Source: Kribbella amoyensis (lineage in GTDB: Bacteria > Actinomycetota > Actinomycetes > Propionibacteriales > Kribbellaceae). Taken from it: a stretch of 64,000 nucleotides of DNA. Position numbers and translations under genes: made by a program. Below the pieces are notes generated by a model, which searched no databases, had not been told where the DNA came from, and saw only the letters and a program-made list of their open reading frames with translations. The stretch is from positions 3,410,001 to 3,474,000 of the forward strand of contig NZ_VIVK01000001.1 in the NCBI RefSeq assembly GCF_007828865.1, read 5' to 3'. Shown here piece after piece: positions 8,605-19,109 of the stretch (position 1 is its first letter; every line of letters starts with the position of its first letter).

Positions 8605-10358
8605 GGACGAAGCTGCTGGCCGCCGCGGTGATCACCGTGCTGCTGCTGACCGGGTGCGCGGCCGTACCGACGCAGGGCCCGATCCGCAACGGGAGTCCGG
8701 ACGGCCCGGTCCAGCAGGTCAACGGTGTCGTCATCGAGGCCCAGTCGCCGCGCAAGAACGCCAAGCCGCTGGTGATCGTGAACGGCTTCCTGGAGGCGAT
8801 GTCGGACTCGCGCGCCTTCAACGTGGCCCGCGAGTACATGACCCCGGACGCGGCCGCGGCCTGGAAGCCGGAGACCAAGACCTACGTCTACGACCAGAGC
8901 TCGACCAAGTCGCTGTCGGCGCTCGACAACAGCCGGATCGAGCTGCGCGCACCGTTGATCGGCACCATCGACGAACGCGGTTCCTGGACCCCGGCGGCCC
9001 GTGGCCAGACCGTGCAGTTCGTGTTCAAGATCTCCGAGGCCGACGGCCAGTACCGGGTCTCCAGCGTGCCGCCGGGCGTGTTCCTGGGCAGCAACCAGCT
9101 GGAGCCGCAGCTGCAGCCGGTCGCGCTGTACTTCCTCAACCGGGAGCGCAACATGCTCGTCCCGGACCCGATCTACCTGCCGCTGAACCTCCCGCCCGGG
9201 CAGCGCGCGACCCTGCTGATCCAGGGCCTGCTGAACGGCCAGACCAGCCGCCTGGGCAGCGCGGTCGGCACCGCGGCCCCGGCCGGTACGCAGATGAACG
9301 TGTCCGTCCCGGTCGACGTCGGGGTCGCCACGGTGACGCTGAACGACGCGGTCGCGGGCCTGAACGAGAGCGACCGGCGGGCCCTGGCCGCGCAGATCGC
9401 CTGGACGCTGCGCCCGATCAGTACCCGGGTCCGGATCACCGTCGACGGGGCGAAACTGCTGCAGGAGTCCGAGATCGTCTCCTACAGCGACTTCCTGGAC
9501 TTCGACCCGTCCGTCCCGGCGAACCAGATGAAGGACCTGTACGGGGTCCGGGCCGGCAAGATCCAGCGGATCGCCCAGGACGGCTCGGCCACGATCGGCG
9601 CGAACCCGCTGAACAACAGCCAGCTGTACCAGTTCCCGGCGGAGTCGTTCGCGGTGGACCTGCGCGGCGAGTTCGGCGCCATCGTCACCCGGATCGACGG
9701 CGAGCGGGTGATCGCGGTGGACCGGCTCGATCCCGGCGACAAGGACGGCAAGGTGGAGACGCTGGCGACGGCCGGGACGGTGCTCCGGCCAAGCTACGAC
9801 AACGCCGGCAACCTCTGGGTCGTCGACCGTGCCGAAAGTCCGGCCCCGCGACTGCGGATCCGGTCCCGGGAGGGCAAGCTGACCGAGATCCAGACCACCT
9901 TCGGCGGCCTCACCCCGGTGCAGTTCCGGATCGCGCCGGACGGGGTCCGGGTGCTGCTGGTGCTGCGGAAGAACGGCACCGTCACGGTGCAGACCGCGAC
10001 CATCGGCCCGAACGCGCAGAACCAGCTGGTGCTGGGCAACTACCGCCCGCTCGAGCTGCCGTTGACCGACATCAGCGACGCCACCTGGTACCAGAGCGGC
10101 CTGCTGGTCGCCGGACGGGCCCGGGCCGGGGCGGCGCGGCAGCCGTGGCAGGTCAACGTGGACGGGTCCCAGCCACGGCCGATCCCGGGCGTGAGCAACG
10201 AGTTCCAGGCCGACAAGCTGGCCGCGAACCCGAACATCGACACGCTGCCCGCGGTCCAGGACCAGTCCGGCCAGTTGCACTGGCAGACCAAGGACCTGAG
10301 CTGGTTCACCCTGGAGGAGGACCCGCCGGCCCCGATCGACCCGGTCTACCCGGGCTGA
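8601..10358 (+). CDS. lpqB: Lipoprotein LpqB, MtrAB accessory protein
   Basis: A 585-residue exported lipoprotein. The signal peptide ends in VLLLTGC with the lipidated Cys19. A GerMN domain follows (around 190-320; LNLPPGQRATLLIQGLL and GVATVTLNDAVAGL) and then a beta-propeller-like C-terminal half of about 260 residues (GNLWVVDR, PVQFRIAPDGVRVLLVL). LpqB binds the sensor domain of MtrB and modulates MtrA phosphorylation. The start overlaps the mtrB stop (ATGA), giving one operon with mtrAB. The length is normal for the family. Confidence 0.95.
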   Translation: MRTKLLAAAVITVLLLTGCAAVPTQGPIRNGSPDGPVQQVNGVVIEAQSPRKNAKPLVIVNGFLEAMSDSRAFNVAREYMTPDAAAAWKPETKTYVYDQSSTKSLSALDNSRIELRAPLIGTIDERGSWTPAARGQTVQFVFKISEADGQYRVSSVPPGVFLGSNQLEPQLQPVALYFLNRERNMLVPDPIYLPLNLPPGQRATLLIQGLLNGQTSRLGSAVGTAAPAGTQMNVSVPVDVGVATVTLNDAVAGLNESDRRALAAQIAWTLRPISTRVRITVDGAKLLQESEIVSYSDFLDFDPSVPANQMKDLYGVRAGKIQRIAQDGSATIGANPLNNSQLYQFPAESFAVDLRGEFGAIVTRIDGERVIAVDRLDPGDKDGKVETLATAGTVLRPSYDNAGNLWVVDRAESPAPRLRIRSREGKLTEIQTTFGGLTPVQFRIAPDGVRVLLVLRKNGTVTVQTATIGPNAQNQLVLGNYRPLELPLTDISDATWYQSGLLVAGRARAGAARQPWQVNVDGSQPRPIPGVSNEFQADKLAANPNIDTLPAVQDQSGQLHWQTKDLSWFTLEEDPPAPIDPVYPG

Positions 10359-10430
10359 TTCCTGGGTTCACCTGGTCCGGTTGTCCACAGCCGGGCGCGG
10401 ATCCGGTTGCGGCCGGGTGGGCGGATCCCG

Positions 10431-10436
10431 CAGTGT
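10431..10436 (+). promoter_or_regulatory. -10-like hexamer before comF-type gene
   Basis: CAGTGT ends 7 nt before GTG 10444, and no purine-rich ribosome site lies between. This is the spacing expected when transcription starts at the start codon. No good -35 is visible. Confidence 0.45.
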
Positions 10437-10443
10437 TGCCGGG

Positions 10444-11133
10444 GTGCCGCTGGGGGACGCGTTCGCCGATCTCGTCCTCGGCGGGACGTGCGCGGGCTGT
10501 GGGCGCCCCGGCCGCACGCTCTGCGCCGCGTGCCGGACCGAACTGACTACGGTCGCACCGTTTCGCGCCTGGCCCGCTCCGGTGCCCGACCGGCTCCGCC
10601 CGCCGACCGCGGCCACTGCGTACGACGGGGTGGTGCGGCGGGTGATCCTCGAGCACAAGGAGCACGCGCGGTACCGGCTCGCGGGTCCGCTCGGGCGGCT
10701 GCTGGCCGAGGCGGTCCGGACCGGATTGGGCGACGGCCGGGCCGCATGGCTGTGCCCGGTGCCGTCCTCGTGGACCACGGTCCGGGGCCGCGGCCACGAC
10801 CCGCTCCGGCGGCTGACGATAGTTGCCGTCCGCCACCTCCGGCGACAGGGGTACGACGTCCGTGCGGCCGACGCGCTGCGGGTGCTCCGGCGGCCCGCGG
10901 ACCAGTCCGGCCTGTCGGCACAGGCCCGTGCGGCCAACCTGGCCGGGGCTTTCGGGCCGCGTTCGCGCTGGGCTGAACCGCTGACGGATCAACCGGTCCT
11001 GGTCGTGGACGACGTGCTCACCACCGGATCCACGCTCGCGGAAGCCTGCCGGGCCTTGGAATCGGCCGGAATCGGGGTGCTCGGCTGCGCCGTCGTGGCC
11101 GCCACCGCTCGGACTGCGACACACCCTTCATGA
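10444..11133 (+). CDS. ComF family phosphoribosyltransferase
   Basis: A 229-residue protein with an N-terminal zinc-ribbon (CAGCGRPGRTLCAAC), a middle region with LEHKEHARYRLAGPLGRLL, and a phosphoribosyltransferase fold with PRPP loop VLVVDDVLTTGSTL. ComF-type proteins are linked to DNA uptake or to PRPP-dependent chemistry; the exact substrate in actinobacteria is not settled. GTG 10444 is chosen because it precedes the family sequence and a -10-like CAGTGT (10431-10436) lies 7 nt before it, fitting a leaderless mRNA. Upstream TTG 10381 and GTG 10417 remain possible. This matches the position of Rv3242c. Confidence 0.88.
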   Translation: MPLGDAFADLVLGGTCAGCGRPGRTLCAACRTELTTVAPFRAWPAPVPDRLRPPTAATAYDGVVRRVILEHKEHARYRLAGPLGRLLAEAVRTGLGDGRAAWLCPVPSSWTTVRGRGHDPLRRLTIVAVRHLRRQGYDVRAADALRVLRRPADQSGLSAQARAANLAGAFGPRSRWAEPLTDQPVLVVDDVLTTGSTLAEACRALESAGIGVLGCAVVAATARTATHPS

Positions 11134-11348
11134 GAACTTCCCTACCGGTTTTCGCCGAAGCCGATTAGCGTTGGCCTATGACACCCGCCAGGGCTTGTCG
11201 GGCAGTGAAGTGGTCGAGGACCGGATCAGCCGGATTCCTCGCCGCGGAGTCCGACCGGTTCGGAGGCGGGTGTCGTCGTTTCGGGCGCCCCTTCCTTGGA
11301 AACGGGGGTCCGGAGACGTAAAGAAGTCGCCGATCGATGGAGGTTTCC

Positions 11349-11978
11349 GTGGACGTCGTTGTCAAGGGTCATCACTGCGAGGTCAGTGACCGCTTCCGGC
11401 AGTACGTCGAGGAAAAGCTCGCCAGGATCGAGAAGGTCGATCACCGGGTACTGCGTTGCGAGGTGGAAGTCAGTCAGGAGAAGAACCCGCGACAGCACGA
11501 TCGGGCGATGCGCGTCGAGCTCACCATGTACACCAAGGGCCCGGTGGTCCGGGCCGAGGCGTGCGGTGAGACCAAGCAGGCGGCGTTCGACGTCAGCCTG
11601 GACCGGCTGCGGGCCCAGGTCCGCAAAGCCGCCGACCGACGCCGGGTCCACCGTGGCGACCGCACCCCGGAGGGGCTGCGGCACGTCAACGCGAAGCAGA
11701 CGATGAACGGCAACGAGCCCGAGGTAGTGGAGGACAACGCCACCGAGGACGAGGTGGCGACGCGCAAGGTCGGACCCCTCACGGTCACCGGCGACGGTCC
11801 GCTGGTGATGCGGGAGAAGACCCACACGGCCAAGCCGATGTCGCTCGACCAGGCGCTCTACGAACTGGAGCTGGTCGGGCACGACTTCTACCTGTTCGTG
11901 GATGCCGACGAGAACCAGCCGAGCGTCGTCTACCGGCGGCGCGGCTACGACTACGGCGTCATCCGGCTCGCCGTCTGA
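11349..11978 (+). CDS. hpf: Ribosome hibernation promoting factor, long form (HPF/RafH type)
   Basis: About 209 residues. The N-terminal S30AE domain (VKGHHCEVSDRFRQYVEEKL, RVELTMYTKGPVVRAEA) binds the 30S subunit; after a charged linker (about 105-140) comes the C-terminal dimerisation domain (KPMSLDQALYELELVGHDFYLF, VVYRRRGYDYGVIRL) that makes long-form HPF pair 70S ribosomes into 100S dimers. GTG 11349 is preferred because GGAGGT at 11339-11344 precedes it and lies inside the longer reading from ATG 11337. It corresponds to Rv3241c. A bidirectional hairpin follows. Confidence 0.93.
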   Translation: MDVVVKGHHCEVSDRFRQYVEEKLARIEKVDHRVLRCEVEVSQEKNPRQHDRAMRVELTMYTKGPVVRAEACGETKQAAFDVSLDRLRAQVRKAADRRRVHRGDRTPEGLRHVNAKQTMNGNEPEVVEDNATEDEVATRKVGPLTVTGDGPLVMREKTHTAKPMSLDQALYELELVGHDFYLFVDADENQPSVVYRRRGYDYGVIRLAV

Positions 11979-11997
11979 GTCTTCGGGAGGAGCACAC

Positions 11998-12034
11998 GCA
12001 AGCGGGGCCCGGGATCATCCCGGGCCCCGCTTGC
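11998..12034. terminator. Bidirectional hairpin between hpf and trypsin gene
   Basis: Perfect 17-bp inverted repeat (GCAAGCGGGGCCCGGGA and its complement) with a 3-nt loop, 20 nt after the hpf stop and 14 nt from the stop of the convergent trypsin gene. It has no T-run, as is common in actinobacteria. It likely ends transcripts from both sides. Confidence 0.8.
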
Positions 12035-12047
12035 TGTGCGGAGTGGG

Positions 12048-12854
12048 TCAGCTGTCGATCTGGGCCTGCAGCTGGGCGGCGTACGTGGCGACCTCCGCGT
12101 AGACGCCGGGGTTGCCCGCGTCCGCGCAGCCGACGCCCCAGGAGACGACGCCGAAGAGCCGGCCGTTCAGGACCAGCGGGCCACCGGAGTCACCCTGGCA
12201 GGAGTCCTTGCCGCCGTCCTCGTACCCGGCGCAGATCTCGCCGTTCGCGGTGAAGCCCTCGCTGGCGTACGCCGACTCGCAGAACGCGTCACCGAGGACC
12301 GGGACGAGCACCTTCTGGAACGTGTCCGCCGGGCCGGTGCCCTCGGTCGAGCCCCAGCCGTACACCGTGGACTGCGCGCCCTCGGCGTCCGCGGCGGTGT
12401 CGGTCTCCAGCGCCAGCGTCTCGACGCCCTCGAACGGCGTGGCCAGTGTCATCACCGCGACGTCGTGACCACCTTCCTTGCCGTAGTCCGGGTCGGCCCA
12501 GATGCTGGTGATCTTCGAGGTCTGGCCACCGGAGTCGGACAGCTTGTCGCGGCCCTGGACCGCGGTGTAGGTGCCCGCGGCCTCGGTCGCGCAGTGCGCG
12601 GCGGTGACGATCTTGGTCGGCGCGACGAGGGTGGCACCGCAGTACTGGCCGCTCGGGACGGGCGAGTTGCTGTTGTTCAGCGCGATGGCCCAGGGGGCGT
12701 CGGCGGTCTTGGCGAGCTCACCGCCGACGATCCGGGTCTGCGGCCCACCGGGCGCCGGTGCGGCCGACGCGGTGACGGCGACAGCGCCGAGGGAAGCGGT
12801 GGCGAGAGCGCCCGCCGCGAGGACAGCACGGACCAGCTGGAATTTTCCTGTCAT
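12048..12854 (-). CDS. Secreted trypsin-like serine protease
   Basis: A 268-residue S1A protease. The signal peptide ends near ASAAPAPG; the mature chain probably begins at Ile42 in RIVGG after propeptide cleavage. The catalytic triad is His87 (TAAHC), Asp131 (HDVAVMTL) and Ser223 (CQGDSGGPL). Asp217, six residues before the Ser, matches the trypsin S1 pocket Asp, so cleavage after Arg/Lys is expected. Six cysteines fit three disulfides. GGAG lies upstream of the ATG. The divergent region holds a 14-bp palindrome that may control it. Confidence 0.95.
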   Translation of the reverse strand: MTGKFQLVRAVLAAGALATASLGAVAVTASAAPAPGGPQTRIVGGELAKTADAPWAIALNNSNSPVPSGQYCGATLVAPTKIVTAAHCATEAAGTYTAVQGRDKLSDSGGQTSKITSIWADPDYGKEGGHDVAVMTLATPFEGVETLALETDTAADAEGAQSTVYGWGSTEGTGPADTFQKVLVPVLGDAFCESAYASEGFTANGEICAGYEDGGKDSCQGDSGGPLVLNGRLFGVVSWGVGCADAGNPGVYAEVATYAAQLQAQIDS

Positions 12855-12947
12855 GCCTCACTCCACAGGTCAAGGGCCACACGGGCGGCGTGGCCTACCA
12901 CCGCAGAGTCCCTTGAACACCAGGAGTAGCGCACCTCTCACTTATGG

Positions 12948-12961
12948 TAACTCCGGAGTTA
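12948..12961. promoter_or_regulatory. Perfect 14-bp palindrome, possible operator
   Basis: TAACTCCGGAGTTA is a perfect palindrome in the divergent region between the trypsin gene (start 12854) and the membrane HhH gene (start about 13043). It is AT-richer at its ends than the surroundings. The binding protein is unknown. Confidence 0.4.
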
Positions 12962-13042
12962 TGACCACTCACTTCGACGGAGCGGGCACCGAGCCGACCG
13001 CTGACTACTATGCGGCTCATCCCACCGAACGCTGGAGTCACT

Positions 13043-13843
13043 GTGCAGCCGTCACCACCACCTCAGTCATGGACTGCGCAGAACTGGACGCCGCCGGCCG
13101 GATCCGCGCCGCTGCCCCCGACCTCCGCAGGCTCGCAGGCCGCTCCCGACCCGTCGGGATGGGGCCCGCGGTTGCGGCGGTGGGGGACGAAAGCGCTGGT
13201 TTACGCCGTACCGCTGGTGACGTTCGGCCTCGGTGCCGCGCCGCTGTTCGGCGTGCTGGCCGCCCAACGGCGGAGCCGGGAACTCGGGGTGACCGCAGTC
13301 GTCTACGGAGCGGGGACCGTCACGTCCTTCGCGTTGCTCATCGGTGCGCCCGAAGACAGCTGGATGTCGACGGCCGGTGTCCTGCTGCTGTTCGGGTTCG
13401 TGTTCACCTCTGCCGCGCACGCGGCGCTGATCGTGCCCGCTCCGGCCGCGCGGCTGCGGTCGTGGTCGCCGTCGCGGTCGGCGCGGCCCGCGGTCCCGGC
13501 GCTGCCGGTCGAGGTCCGTCGGGAGCAGGCCCGCCGACTGGCCGAGCGCTACCCGGCCGTCGCGCGCGAGCTGTGCATCGGGCGGCCGGATCAGCCGCGG
13601 GCCCTCGGCGACGGCGGACTCCTGGACCTGAACGAGGTCTCGACCGAGCACCTCCGCACCGTGGTCGGCATCGGTCCGGCCCAGGCCGACGCGATCGTCA
13701 CCGCCCGCCGGACCTGGGGCCGGTACGGCTCGGTCGCCGACCTGGTCCATCGCGGCCTGATGCCGTTGCCCCTCCCGCCGGAGGTCGAGCAGCGCCTGGT
13801 CGTGATCCGGCCCGGCGACACACCACCTGCGCTGACGCGATGA
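13043..13843 (+). CDS. Membrane protein with ComEA-like helix-hairpin-helix domain
   Basis: About 266 residues: a Pro-rich N-terminus, three membrane segments (ALVYAVPLVTFGLGAAPLFGVL, LGVTAVVYGAGTVTSFALLIG, AGVLLLFGFVFTSAAHAALIV) and a C-terminal HhH domain (LLDLNEVSTEHLRTVVGIGPAQADAIV read in parts, then GRYGSVADLV). The HhH resembles ComEA or NERD-type DNA- or protein-binding hairpins, here on the cytoplasmic side. GTG 13043 has GGAG 5 nt upstream; the ATG at 13010 lies in a TACTAT -10-like hexamer (13006-13011), which argues against it. Function unknown. Confidence 0.7.
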   Translation: MQPSPPPQSWTAQNWTPPAGSAPLPPTSAGSQAAPDPSGWGPRLRRWGTKALVYAVPLVTFGLGAAPLFGVLAAQRRSRELGVTAVVYGAGTVTSFALLIGAPEDSWMSTAGVLLLFGFVFTSAAHAALIVPAPAARLRSWSPSRSARPAVPALPVEVRREQARRLAERYPAVARELCIGRPDQPRALGDGGLLDLNEVSTEHLRTVVGIGPAQADAIVTARRTWGRYGSVADLVHRGLMPLPLPPEVEQRLVVIRPGDTPPALTR

Positions 13844-13893
13844 GCACGCCCGCCCGGTCAGCAGGTCCGCCGGGTTCTGTCGGTGCGGACCGG

Positions 13894-13899
13894 CAGAAT
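13894..13899 (+). promoter_or_regulatory. -10-like hexamer before YcaQ-type gene
   Basis: CAGAAT ends 7 nt before GTG 13907. No ribosome site is present, so a leaderless transcript from GTG 13907 is plausible. Confidence 0.4.
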
Positions 13900-13906
13900 G
13901 CCTGAG

Positions 13907-15121
13907 GTGACTACGACCCAGGTGCTGTCCCAGGCGCAGGCTCGGCGGATCGCGCTGGCCGCGCAGGGTTTCATGGATCCCCGGCCCAAGGGCGTCGCCG
14001 ACCTGCGCATGCTCAACCGGGTACTCGGCCGGATCGGGCTGATCCAGATCGACTCGGTCAACGTGCTCAGCCGGGCCCAGTACCTGCCGCTGTACTCGCG
14101 CCTCGGTCCGTACCCACGCGACCTGCTCGACCGGGCCGCCGGGAAGGCGCCGCGCCGCCTGGTCGAGTACTGGGCGCACGAGGCGTCGCTGATCCCGGTC
14201 GAGACGCACCCGCTGATGCGCTGGCGGATGGAGCGGGCGACCACCGAGGCGTGGGGCGGTCCGCGGGCGATCGCGGTGGAGCGGCCGGACCTGGTCAAGC
14301 AGGTGCTCGCCGACGTCCGCGACCACGGCCCACTGACCGCGCGGCAGATCGACGACGACGTGGAGCGCGACCGGAACCACTGGGGCTGGAACTGGTCCGA
14401 CGTGAAGCGGGCCCTGGAGTTCCTGTTCTTCGCCGGGGAGATCACCGTGGCCCGGCGGAACCAGCAGTTCGAGCGGCTCTACGACCTCCCCGAGCGGGTG
14501 CTGCCGAAGGCGGTCGTGGCGACCCCGACGCCATCGCTGGACGAGGCGCACCGCGGATTGGTGTCGATCGCGGCCCGGGCGCACGGGGTGTCGACCGCGC
14601 AGTGCCTGAAGGACTACTTCCGCACCTCCCCGGCGCCGACCGCCCAGGCGATCGCCGAGCTGGTCGAGGAGGGCGAGCTGCTGCCGGTGACGATCCAGGG
14701 CTGGAAGCGGCCCGCGTACCTGCACCGCGACGCCCGGCTGCCCCGCCGGGTGAACGCGCGCGCCCTGGTCAGCCCGTTCGACTCGCTGGTGTTCGAGCGG
14801 ACCAGGACCGAGGTGCTGTTCGACTTCCGGTACCGGATCGAGATCTACGTGCCGGCCGAGAAGCGCGTGCACGGGTACTACGTGCTCCCGTTCCTGCTCG
14901 GGGACCGCCTGGTGGGCCGGGTGGATCTGAAGGCGGACCGGGCCAGTGGGGTGCTGCTGGTCCAGTCCGCGCACGCCGAGCCGGGCGCACCGGCCGAGAC
15001 CCCGCGGGAGCTGGCCGCCGAGCTGGTCCAGCTGGCCGGCTGGCTCGGCCTGGACCAGGTCCGGGTGGCCGGACCGGGCGACCTGGCCCCGGCCCTGAGC
15101 CACGCGCTGATCGGCCACTGA
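13907..15121 (+). CDS. YcaQ/AlkX-type winged-helix DNA glycosylase
   Basis: About 404 residues covering the whole HTH_42 (YcaQ) fold: [16 protein letters not shown] at the N-terminus, [19 protein letters not shown] (about 40-60) and a conserved core with WAHEASLIP and [18 protein letters not shown]. YcaQ-family proteins excise alkylated bases and unhook interstrand crosslinks. The QID triplet fits the QxD catalytic motif of the YcaQ-like branch rather than the QxQ of the AlkZ branch. Starts at GTG 13907, ATG 13898 or GTG 13883 are all possible; 13907 fits the -10-like element. Confidence 0.82.
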   Translation: MTTTQVLSQAQARRIALAAQGFMDPRPKGVADLRMLNRVLGRIGLIQIDSVNVLSRAQYLPLYSRLGPYPRDLLDRAAGKAPRRLVEYWAHEASLIPVETHPLMRWRMERATTEAWGGPRAIAVERPDLVKQVLADVRDHGPLTARQIDDDVERDRNHWGWNWSDVKRALEFLFFAGEITVARRNQQFERLYDLPERVLPKAVVATPTPSLDEAHRGLVSIAARAHGVSTAQCLKDYFRTSPAPTAQAIAELVEEGELLPVTIQGWKRPAYLHRDARLPRRVNARALVSPFDSLVFERTRTEVLFDFRYRIEIYVPAEKRVHGYYVLPFLLGDRLVGRVDLKADRASGVLLVQSAHAEPGAPAETPRELAAELVQLAGWLGLDQVRVAGPGDLAPALSHALIGH

Positions 15122-15374
15122 CAGTCGCCTGCTCGCCGCTGTCCGGAGCGGTGCGGAGCGACGCGAGGCGCCCGGGCGGAACTTTTCCGGCCGGCCGGTC
15201 GTGCCTTAGTTGAGGGGCGGGGCACGCACGGGAGGTGGCTTGACTCACCGAGCCCCGTACCATGGGTGGCGCCCGCCCGGCGGGTTGACCGCGCCGTTCC
15301 CGGATCGGGCCGGCGGCGGCGTTCCGGTACGACCCGCCCATCAGGCTTCAGCAGCAAGGAGAGAACTCCCCACC

Positions 15375-18263
<2,889 letters not shown>

Positions 18264-18276
18264 GCCGTACCGCGCC

Positions 18277-18320
18277 GAGGCCGCCCCGGGGTTGATCCCC
18301 GCGGGCGGCCTCCGCCTTTT
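18277..18320 (+). terminator. Intrinsic terminator after secA
   Basis: Stem of GAGGCCGCCC pairing with GGGCGGCCTC, extended inward by CGGGG/CCCCG with one bulge and a TTGAT loop, followed by TTTT at 18317-18320. It sits 13 nt after the secA stop. Confidence 0.82.
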
Positions 18321-18336
18321 CCGGGCGGAATCGACG

Positions 18337-18391
18337 GGTGGAAACGGCGGGGTGGAAGGTCAGGGGGAAGGTCGGTGGAAGGTTCGGGGAA
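18337..18391 (+). promoter_or_regulatory. Array of five GGTGGAA-like heptamers (possible SARP operator)
   Basis: Heptamers start at 18337 (GGTGGAA), 18351 (GGTGGAA), 18363 (GGGGGAA), 18374 (GGTGGAA) and 18385 (CGGGGAA), spaced 14, 12, 11 and 11 bp. Direct heptamers about one helical turn apart just upstream of a -10 are the known pattern for SARP-family activators, and a SARP-domain regulator is encoded at the end of this cluster (21578). The assignment is inference. Confidence 0.5.
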
Positions 18392-18402
18392 GGCGGGGCT
18401 CC

Positions 18403-18408
18403 TAGCGT
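18403..18408 (+). promoter_or_regulatory. -10-like hexamer for the osmC-led cluster
   Basis: TAGCGT lies 11 bp after the last heptamer of the upstream array and about 55 nt before the osmC start. There is no recognisable -35, which fits an activator-dependent promoter. Confidence 0.4.
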
Positions 18409-18462
18409 CCGGAGGACAGCACAGCGCGCCGGGCCGACCCGGCCGGACCCAGGGGAGTACCG

Positions 18463-19035
18463 ATGACCACCACCACCGAGAGCCCGCGCCGCAACGGCGT
18501 GGACACCGCGACGCTGTTCGCCACCCGCGACGCCGTCAAGGCGCAGCCCGAGCTGGCCGCGTTCCAGTTCCGGGCGAGCAACACCTGGGTGACGGGCACC
18601 CACAGCCGGTCGACCGCGGCCGATTTCCACGGTGCGCTGCAGGAGCAGCGGCACACCGAGGACACCGTGCTCGACTTCGACCACCCGGTCGTCCTCGTCG
18701 GTACGGACCACGGGCCGACGCCGGTGGAGTACCTGCTGCACGCGATCGCCGCCTGCCTGACCGCCGGAATCGCCAACATCGCCGCGGCCCGGGGCGTCGA
18801 GCTGACCAGGGTCACGTCGACGGTCGAGGGCGACATCGACCTGCTCGGCATCCTCGGCCTGTCGGACGGCTCGGTCCGCAACGGCTACGAGCAGATCCGG
18901 GTCACCCTGCACGTCGAGGGCGACGCCGACGACGAGACGTTGCGCGGCATCGTCGAGCAGTCCCGCCGCCGCTCGGCCGTGTACGACGTCCTCGCCAACC
19001 CGACTGCCGTCGCCATCGACGTGGTCACCGGCTGA
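18463..19035 (+). CDS. OsmC family protein
   Basis: A 190-residue protein of the OsmC/Ohr superfamily: FRASNTWVTGTHSRS at the N-terminal beta part and VGTDHGPTPVEYLLHAIAACLTAG, the long helix with the first redox Cys (about residue 104). The second peroxidatic/resolving Cys near RRSAVYDVL is absent, so this is an OsmC-like protein with one Cys rather than a classical two-Cys organic hydroperoxide reductase. GGGGAG lies 5 nt before the ATG. It leads a cluster with two FAD oxidoreductases, which suggests a redox or detoxification task. Substrate unknown. Confidence 0.88.
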   Translation: MTTTTESPRRNGVDTATLFATRDAVKAQPELAAFQFRASNTWVTGTHSRSTAADFHGALQEQRHTEDTVLDFDHPVVLVGTDHGPTPVEYLLHAIAACLTAGIANIAAARGVELTRVTSTVEGDIDLLGILGLSDGSVRNGYEQIRVTLHVEGDADDETLRGIVEQSRRRSAVYDVLANPTAVAIDVVTG

Positions 19036-19109
19036 CCGCACTGCACCCGCGGACCCGGACCGGTGGCCGTGAGCGCCGCCGGTCCGGGATCGGCCGGAGG
19101 AGGAATGTC

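Noticed and set aside
7509..10280. A 923-codon antisense frame across mtrB and lpqB
   Set aside because: Shadow of conserved genes; no family features.
15210..15374. Extended N-terminus of SecA
   Set aside because: The extra 55 residues do not resemble SecA, which starts at MKVIDKVLR.
18337..18391. CRISPR-like array
   Set aside because: Units are 7 bp with 11-14 bp spacing, far shorter than CRISPR repeats, and no cas genes are present.
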